Shown piece by piece: positions 5,718-10,406 of a stretch of 10,406 nucleotides of DNA. Below the pieces are notes generated by a model, which worked only from the letters and a program-made list of their open reading frames with translations, did not search any database and was not told the DNA's origin. The DNA is from Lactobacillales bacterium (GTDB lineage: Bacteria; Bacillota; Bacilli; Lactobacillales; Vagococcaceae). The translations under genes were made by a program, and so were the position numbers. How positions within the stretch are numbered: the stretch's first letter is position 1; each line of letters opens with the position of its first letter. The stretch is from positions 1 to 10,406 of the forward strand of contig JAATEZ010000236.1 of NCBI GenBank assembly GCA_015655485.1, written 5' to 3'.

Positions 5718-6791
5718 ATGTACGATCAATTACAAACGATTGCGGATCATTATGAAGAACTGGGCGAATTACTGAGTGATCCAGAGGTGATCAGCGATAC
5801 GAAAAGATTTATGGAACTTTCAAAAGAAGAAGCGAATTTGCGTGAAACGGTTGAAGTTTATCAACGGTATAAAGAAGTCGAAACAGGGATCAAAGATACG
5901 GAAGAATTATTGAATGAAAAATTAGATGCTGATATGGCAGAAATGGCCAAGGAAGAACTATCAGATTTAAAGAAAGAAAAAGAAGCGATCGAAGAGCAAA
6001 TAAAAATTCTGCTTTTGCCGCAAGATCCCAATGATGACAAAAATATTATCATGGAGATCCGCGGAGCAGCCGGAGGAGACGAAGCGGCTCTTTTTGCCGG
6101 AGATCTGTTTAATATGTATCAAAAATATGCAGAGGCTCAAAATTGGAAGGTAGAGGTCCTGGATGCTAATATCACGGGTATCGGCGGTTATAAAGAAGTT
6201 ATCATGATGATCACCGGAAATAAGGTTTATTCTAAGCTGAAATATGAGAGCGGAGCCCATCGTGTTCAGCGGGTACCTTCAACGGAATCTCAAGGCCGTA
6301 TCCATACCTCAACTTCTACTGTGGTCGTGATGCCGGAAGCGGAAGAAGTCGAAATCGATATCGCAGACAAAGATATTCGAACTGACATTTATCATGCCAT
6401 CGGTGCCGGGGGTCAGCATATCAACAAGACGGCTTCTGCGGTTCGCTTGACCCATATTCCAACGGGGATCGTTGTTGCTATGCAGGATGAACGTTCACAG
6501 ATAAAAAACCGCGAGAAAGCGATGAAAATATTACGGGCCAGAGTCTATGATCATATCCAGCATGAGGCGCAAAGCGAGTATGATGCTTCCAGAAAATCTG
6601 CTGTCGGTACCGGAGACCGTTCAGAACGGATTCGGACCTATAATTTTCCGCAAAACCGCGTGACTGATCATAGGATCGGACTGACGATCCAGAAGCTGGA
6701 TCAAATTTTAGCCGGAAAACTCGATGAAATCGTTGACGCATTGATCATGTATGATCAAACTCAGAAATTGGAGAAGCTGACGAATGAGTAA
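5718..6791 (+). CDS. prfA: Peptide chain release factor 1
   Basis: Recognises UAA and UAG in the ribosomal A site and triggers release of the nascent peptide. The protein is 357 aa, full length. The N-terminal part (to about residue 105) is charged and helical. The codon-recognition domain contains HRVQRVPSTESQGRIHTS, where the PxT discriminator reads PST (187-189); the middle residue varies between species (PAT in E. coli). The peptidyl-transferase motif is GAGGQHINKT, with GGQ at 231-233; Gln233 is the residue methylated by the next gene product. The ATG at 5718 has AAAGGAG (5704-5710) 7 nt upstream. It overlaps prmC by 8 bases. RF1 rather than RF2 is indicated by the PxT motif and the absence of a programmed frameshift. 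Confidence 0.97.
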   Translation: MYDQLQTIADHYEELGELLSDPEVISDTKRFMELSKEEANLRETVEVYQRYKEVETGIKDTEELLNEKLDADMAEMAKEELSDLKKEKEAIEEQIKILLLPQDPNDDKNIIMEIRGAAGGDEAALFAGDLFNMYQKYAEAQNWKVEVLDANITGIGGYKEVIMMITGNKVYSKLKYESGAHRVQRVPSTESQGRIHTSTSTVVVMPEAEEVEIDIADKDIRTDIYHAIGAGGQHINKTASAVRLTHIPTGIVVAMQDERSQIKNREKAMKILRARVYDHIQHEAQSEYDASRKSAVGTGDRSERIRTYNFPQNRVTDHRIGLTIQKLDQILAGKLDEIVDALIMYDQTQKLEKLTNE

Positions 6792-7623
6792 AGAAAGTTA
6801 TTTCGAAGTCCTAAGCAGGGCTTCTTCTTTTTTAGCAAAGCAGAAGAAAGAGGTCAAAGCTTTACAATTTTTGCTGTTAGAGCGATTGGGCTGGTCAATG
6901 ACGGATTGGCTGATCCATCTGAAAGAACCAATACCCAAAGCAGTAAAAGAGCAATTAGAAGCGGATCTGCAATTGCTTTTAGCGGATCACCCGCCGCAAT
7001 ATATTTTAGGGTACTGCGATTTTTACGGAAACCGTCTTACTGTCACTAAAGACACATTGATTCCCAGGCCTGAAACAGAGGAATTGGTTGAGCTTTGCTT
7101 AAAAAATAATGATTTAAAAGCCAGAAAAGCGGCAGACATCGGGACCGGATCTGGTGCCATAGCTGTTGCTTTAAAAAAAAATCGACCGTACTGGCAGATA
7201 CTTGCAACGGACATTTCTCAGGGAGCACTTTTAGTGGCTCAGGATAACGCTCTAAAATTAGGCACAGAGATCGATTTTCGTTTAGGAGACTTGACCGAAC
7301 CTTTGGAGCATGAAACTTTTGACCTTATTCTATCGAATCCCCCCTATATCAGTCTGAATGAATGGGAGGAGATGGATGCCAGTGTGCAAAAATTCGAACC
7401 CAAAAGAGCTTTATTTGCGGGGCATAATGGGTTGGCTTTTTATCAAAAATTAGCCGTTGAACTGCCGCAATATTTGCGAACTTCCGGACAGATTTATTTA
7501 GAGATCGGTCATCATCAAGGAAGGCTCGTTCAGGAATTATTTCAAGCCAATTTCCCTGAAAAAAAGGTGGAGATTCTAAAAGATATAAATGGAAATGAGC
7601 GAATGATTTTTCTTCACGATTAA
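6784..7623 (+). CDS. prmC: PrmC, release-factor glutamine N5-methyltransferase
   Basis: Uses S-adenosylmethionine to methylate the glutamine of the GGQ motif in release factors. The protein is 279 aa, typical. An N-terminal helical domain (about 1-85) precedes the conserved IPRPETEEL (93-101). A Rossmann methyltransferase domain carries ADIGTGSGAIAVAL (117-130) and the glutamine-binding NPPY (185-188, in LILSNPPYIS). The ATG at 6784 lies inside the last codons of prfA (8-base overlap), with GGAG 10 nt upstream within prfA. This favours coupled synthesis of enzyme and substrate. No clear hairpin follows; the stop is 1 nt from a DnaA-box sequence at 7625. Older annotations call this gene hemK. 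Confidence 0.96.
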   Translation: MSKESYFEVLSRASSFLAKQKKEVKALQFLLLERLGWSMTDWLIHLKEPIPKAVKEQLEADLQLLLADHPPQYILGYCDFYGNRLTVTKDTLIPRPETEELVELCLKNNDLKARKAADIGTGSGAIAVALKKNRPYWQILATDISQGALLVAQDNALKLGTEIDFRLGDLTEPLEHETFDLILSNPPYISLNEWEEMDASVQKFEPKRALFAGHNGLAFYQKLAVELPQYLRTSGQIYLEIGHHQGRLVQELFQANFPEKKVEILKDINGNERMIFLHD

Positions 7624-7624
7624 T

Positions 7625-7821
7625 TGTGGATAAAAAATTTTTTTCATTTTATTTTTAAATAAAAAAACGACTTTAGATCAGTCTTTGGCCCATGTTTCAA
7701 AGTTATTCACAGGCTTATCCCCACTTGACAAATGAGTTTTCCACAAAATGTGAATAACCTGTTGATAAAGCTGATTTGATAAGATCTTATAAAAAAGGAG
7801 CTGTGCATAAACTGTGGAAAC
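7625..7821. promoter_or_regulatory. DnaA-box cluster with adjoining A/T-rich tract
   Basis: The prmC-ywlC gap holds four exact matches to TTATNCACA: 7625-7633 (minus), 7703-7711 (plus), 7749-7757 (minus) and 7802-7810 (minus). It also holds TTTTCCACA at 7737-7745 (plus). One-mismatch forms are at 7715-7723, 7760-7768 and 7813-7821. The boxes at 7737 and 7749 face each other 3 nt apart. Box 7625 adjoins about 35 bases that are almost entirely A/T (7634-7668), resembling an unwinding region. The ywlC promoter and start must lie within this cluster, so DnaA could control ywlC. No dnaA or dnaN is present, so this is probably not oriC. Confidence 0.75.
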
Positions 7822-8866
7822 AAAAATATTAATGAGGAGCGAAACTGCTCAAGCAGCTGAATGGATCAAAGCGGGTCAATTAGTGGCATTTCCAACTGAA
7901 ACAGTCTATGGACTGGGTGCTGACGCCACAAACGAGGAATCCGTCCAGGCCGTCTATCGAGCTAAAGGACGTCCGAGCGACAATCCTTTGATTGTTCATG
8001 TAGCCGAGGTAAGGACCGTTCTGGAGTATGTGGATAAGTTCCCTGCAGCAGCAGAGGATTTAGTCGAAAAGTTTTGGCCGGGACCCTTGACCTTGATTTT
8101 TTCCATCAAAAAGGGCAGTCTTTCGCCTAGTGTGACTGGAGGGTTATCCACAGCTGCTTTTCGAATGCCAAATAACAAGCCGACCTTAGCTCTGATCCAT
8201 TTAGCGGGTGTCCCGATCGTAGGCCCCAGTGCCAATACTTCAGGAAAACCAAGTCCAACGACCGCTCAGCATGTTTATCATGATCTGGCTGGAAAAATCG
8301 CTGGAATTTTAGATGATGGACCAACCTCGGTAGGGATCGAATCCACCGTTTTGGACTTATCTTGCGAACGGGAAATGCCAGTGATTTTAAGACCCGGAGC
8401 TGTTACGAAAGAGGAGCTGGAAGCTGTCATTGGTCCAGTAGCTTATGATCCTAATCTGAAAGATCTTTCAAAGGCTCCCAAAGCTCCAGGAATGAAATAT
8501 AAACACTATGCACCAAATGTAGCGGTCAGAATGATTGATTGGCACAAACAAAATTGGCAAGAAGCGATTACTTTTGGAAAAAAAAAGGGATCAAGGATAG
8601 GACTTTTAGCCAGCCGGCAGATTTTAGATGATTTTGGTGCGCAAACTGCGGCTGTATTTTTATTAAGCGAGCATGGAGTCGCTGAAGAAGCGATTCAAAA
8701 TTTGTTTAGCGGATTGCGCGCAATGGACCTCAAGGAGCTGGATGTTCTATTTGTAGAAACTTTCCCAGAAGAAAAAGTCGGGACCGCTTATATGAATCGT
8801 TTGAGTAAAGCAGCCAATCAGAAATTTTTTTGTAAAATTTCAAAAAATTTTGATACAGACGAATAA
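7814..8866 (+). CDS. ywlC: L-threonylcarbamoyladenylate synthase, Sua5/YwlC type
   Basis: Makes threonylcarbamoyl-AMP from threonine, bicarbonate and ATP, the first step of t6A at position 37 of ANN-decoding tRNAs. The protein is 350 aa, the two-domain Sua5 form rather than the short TsaC form. The YrdC domain carries FPTETVYGLG (26-35), KGRPSDNPLI (51-60), WPGPLT (88-93), SANTSG (139-144) and RPG (193-195). The linker APGMKYKHYAP (224-234) leads to the C-terminal Sua5 domain. An in-frame stop at 7808-7810 limits the start to GTG 7814 or ATG 7832. GTG 7814 has AAGGAG 13 nt upstream, unusually far; ATG 7832 has no better site. The coding sequence itself contains two perfect DnaA boxes (8029-8037, 8144-8152). 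Its last bases overlap the glyA promoter. Confidence 0.93.
   Translation: METKILMRSETAQAAEWIKAGQLVAFPTETVYGLGADATNEESVQAVYRAKGRPSDNPLIVHVAEVRTVLEYVDKFPAAAEDLVEKFWPGPLTLIFSIKKGSLSPSVTGGLSTAAFRMPNNKPTLALIHLAGVPIVGPSANTSGKPSPTTAQHVYHDLAGKIAGILDDGPTSVGIESTVLDLSCEREMPVILRPGAVTKEELEAVIGPVAYDPNLKDLSKAPKAPGMKYKHYAPNVAVRMIDWHKQNWQEAITFGKKKGSRIGLLASRQILDDFGAQTAAVFLLSEHGVAEEAIQNLFSGLRAMDLKELDVLFVETFPEEKVGTAYMNRLSKAANQKFFCKISKNFDTDE
8029..8152. promoter_or_regulatory. Two perfect DnaA boxes inside ywlC
   Basis: TGTGGATAA at 8029-8037 (minus-strand TTATCCACA) and TTATCCACA at 8144-8152 (plus) are exact consensus boxes in opposite orientation, about 105 bp apart. They extend the intergenic cluster by some 330 bp. 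Confidence 0.6.
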
Positions 8867-8879
8867 TTTGTGATACAAT
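8850..8879 (+). promoter_or_regulatory. glyA promoter
   Basis: TTGATA (8850-8855) lies 18 nt from an extended -10 TGATACAAT (hexamer 8874-8879). It overlaps the last codons of ywlC. The predicted start is near 8886, about 25 nt before the glyA ATG, so glyA can be transcribed independently of the upstream genes. Confidence 0.65.
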
Positions 8880-8911
8880 CAGAACAAACATGAGGAAATG
8901 GAGTGTAGAAA

Positions 8912-10150
8912 ATGGATTATAAGGCTCAAGACCCAGTACTTTGGGAAGCTATCACGAACGAAGAAAATCGTCAGGAACACAATATTGAGTTGATCGCCTC
9001 CGAAAATTTTGTTTCAGAAGGTGTCAGGGCAGCTCAGGGAAGTATTTTAACGAATAAATATGCTGAAGGTTATCCTGGCCGACGTTATTATGGCGGCTGC
9101 GAATTTATTGATGTTGTGGAGGATTTAGCTATTGAAAGAGCGAAGGAACTATTCGGTGCGAAATTCGCGAACGTTCAGCCCCACTCCGGCTCCCAAGCGA
9201 ACACTGCGGCCTATAATGTTTTGATCCAGCCTGGAGATACGGTTCTTGGAATGGATCTGACACACGGCGGACACTTGACTCATGGCTCACCAGTTAATTT
9301 TAGCGGCAAGACTTATCATTTTGTGGCTTACGGAGTAGATCCCACGACGGAAGTGATCGATTATGAAGTCGTACGGATTTTGGCTCGCGAACATAAACCG
9401 AAACTGATCGTAGCGGGAGCCAGTGCCTATGGACGAACGATCAACTTTGCGAAATTCAGAGAGATCGCCGATGAAGTAGGCGCAAAATTAATGGTCGATA
9501 TGGCTCATATCGCTGGCTTAGTTGCCGCAGGATTGCATCCAAGTCCGATCCCTTATGCGGATCTCACCACAACGACCACGCACAAAACCTTGCGGGGACC
9601 CCGCGGCGGCATGATTTTAACGAATGATGAAGAATTGGCTAAGAAAGTCAATAGTGCAATTTTTCCAGGTATCCAGGGCGGGCCATTGGAACATGTGATT
9701 GCCGGTAAAGCGATCGCGCTTAAAGAAGCTCTGGAACCAGAATTTAAAGATTATGGAATACAAATCATTAAAAATGCTAAAGCGATGGCCAAGGTTTTCA
9801 ATCAGGCCCCTGAAGCAAGACTGATCAGCGGCGATACAGATAATCACCTTTTGCTGATCGATGTCACAAAATATGGAATCAATGGAAAAGAAGCTGAGAA
9901 GATCCTCGATAGTGTTCAAATCACTGTCAATAAAAATACGATTCCTTTTGAGACGCTCAGCCCATTTAAGACAAGTGGGATCCGTATTGGAACACCAGCT
10001 ATCACGACGCGCGGGTTTGTAGAAGAAGACTCGATCGAAGTCGCTAAATTAATCGTTAAAGCTTTGAAAAATTATCAAGATGAAGAAGTTTTAGCTGAAG
10101 TTCGTCAAGGTGTAAAAACATTAACAGAAAAAAATCCTCTATACAAATAA
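8912..10150 (+). CDS. glyA: Serine hydroxymethyltransferase
   Basis: A PLP enzyme that converts serine and tetrahydrofolate to glycine and methylene-tetrahydrofolate, the main one-carbon source for thymidylate, purines and methionine. The protein is 412 aa, full length. It shows ELIASENFVS (26-35), YPGRRYYGG (54-62), the substrate/PLP region QPHSGSQAN (89-97), LMVDMAHIAG with Asp196 and His199, and TTTTHKTLRGPRGG with the PLP-lysine Lys225. ETLSPFKTSGIRIGTPA near residues 347-363 holds the carboxylate-binding arginine. The ATG at 8912 has GGAG (8900-8903) 8 nt upstream. It has its own promoter at 8850-8879 and a strong hairpin after its stop. It lies just upstream of upp, as in related genomes. 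Confidence 0.97.
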   Translation: MDYKAQDPVLWEAITNEENRQEHNIELIASENFVSEGVRAAQGSILTNKYAEGYPGRRYYGGCEFIDVVEDLAIERAKELFGAKFANVQPHSGSQANTAAYNVLIQPGDTVLGMDLTHGGHLTHGSPVNFSGKTYHFVAYGVDPTTEVIDYEVVRILAREHKPKLIVAGASAYGRTINFAKFREIADEVGAKLMVDMAHIAGLVAAGLHPSPIPYADLTTTTTHKTLRGPRGGMILTNDEELAKKVNSAIFPGIQGGPLEHVIAGKAIALKEALEPEFKDYGIQIIKNAKAMAKVFNQAPEARLISGDTDNHLLLIDVTKYGINGKEAEKILDSVQITVNKNTIPFETLSPFKTSGIRIGTPAITTRGFVEEDSIEVAKLIVKALKNYQDEEVLAEVRQGVKTLTEKNPLYK

Positions 10151-10156
10151 AATTTC

Positions 10157-10187
10157 GGGTGATTGACTAGTCAATCATCCATTTTTG
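10157..10187 (+). terminator. glyA intrinsic terminator
   Basis: A long stem is centred on the perfect 16-bp palindrome GATTGACTAGTCAATC (10161-10176), extended by T-A, G-U, G-C and G-C pairs to 10157-10180. ATTTTTGCTTT follows. It starts 7 bases after the glyA stop. Confidence 0.85.
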
Positions 10188-10196
10188 CTTTACAAT
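10168..10196 (+). promoter_or_regulatory. Possible upp promoter overlapping the glyA terminator
   Basis: TACAAT (10191-10196) is a good -10 just downstream of the terminator T-tract. The 17-nt position gives TAGTCA (10168-10173, 4 of 6 bases of TTGACA), which lies inside the terminator stem. A better -35, TTGACT at 10163, is too far (22 nt). Confidence 0.4.
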
Positions 10197-10229
10197 GGAA
10201 AAGGAACAAAAAAGTAAAGGAGAATAGCT

Positions 10230-10406
10230 ATGGGAAAATTCCAAGTGATCGACCATCCGTTGATTCAACACAAATTGACTATCATTCGTGATAAGGATTG
10301 TGGAACCAAAGTTTTTCGTGAAGTAGTGAATGAAATTGCCATGTTGATGGCCTATGAAGTGTCGCGTGACATGCCGCTGGAGGATATTGAGATCGAAACT
10401 CCGCTG
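10230..10406 (+). CDS. upp: Uracil phosphoribosyltransferase (5' part only)
   Basis: Converts uracil and PRPP to UMP in pyrimidine salvage. Only the first 59 codons are in the window and the frame is open at the last base. The start MGKFQVIDHPLIQHKLTIIR, followed by the stretch around FREVVNEIAMLMAYEVSRD, is characteristic of the Upp N-terminus. The PRPP-binding motif lies beyond the window. The ATG at 10230 has AAAGGAG (10216-10222) 7 nt upstream. Position after glyA is the usual arrangement in Firmicutes, often followed by the ATP synthase genes, which cannot be checked here. Confidence 0.95.
   Translation, partial: MGKFQVIDHPLIQHKLTIIRDKDCGTKVFREVVNEIAMLMAYEVSRDMPLEDIEIETPL

Noticed and set aside
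7623..7813. Chromosomal origin of replication (oriC)
   Set aside because: DnaA boxes and an A/T tract are present, but dnaA, dnaN and rpmH are not nearby, and in Firmicutes oriC adjoins dnaA. A secondary DnaA-binding cluster is more likely.

Overview
The window looks like chromosome of a low-to-moderate-GC lactic acid bacterium, most likely Enterococcus or a close relative. I base this on the gene order tdk-prfA-prmC-ywlC-glyA-upp, a nearby murT-gatD pair, strong AAGGAG-type ribosome binding sites, and protein sequences resembling enterococcal homologues as I remember them. No database search was possible.

Layout. Bases 1-570 (+) hold the 3' part of an unrecognised, probably exported protein, followed by two hairpins (633-665 and 690-736). 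The second sits between converging genes and can serve both strands. On the minus strand, murT then gatD (2759 down to 743) form an overlapping operon for amidation of lipid II glutamate. A gene-poor stretch (2760-3228) follows, with a candidate plus-strand promoter and copy A of a repeat. Next comes a minus-strand potassium transporter (ktrB-like, 4725-3229), with copy B of the same repeat in its 5' leader. A divergent promoter region (4839-5046) separates it from the plus-strand housekeeping cluster: thymidine kinase, peptide release factor 1, the methyltransferase that modifies that factor, a TsaC/Sua5 tRNA-modification enzyme, serine hydroxymethyltransferase, and the start of uracil phosphoribosyltransferase.

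How it fits together. PrmC methylates the GGQ glutamine of PrfA, and their genes overlap by 8 bases. Tdk, GlyA and Upp serve nucleotide salvage and one-carbon supply. MurT and GatD form one enzyme complex.

Two non-coding structures stand out. (1) Two nearly identical 105-107 bp imperfect palindromes bracket ktrB: copy A starts 2 nt after its stop codon and copy B ends just before its first possible start codon. Copy B coincides with the predicted 5' leader RNA of ktrB, because the predicted transcription start lies within a few bases of the repeat edge. (2) The prmC-ywlC gap and the first third of ywlC hold a dense cluster of DnaA-box sequences next to a nearly pure A/T tract. This suggests a DnaA-binding regulatory cluster away from dnaA itself.
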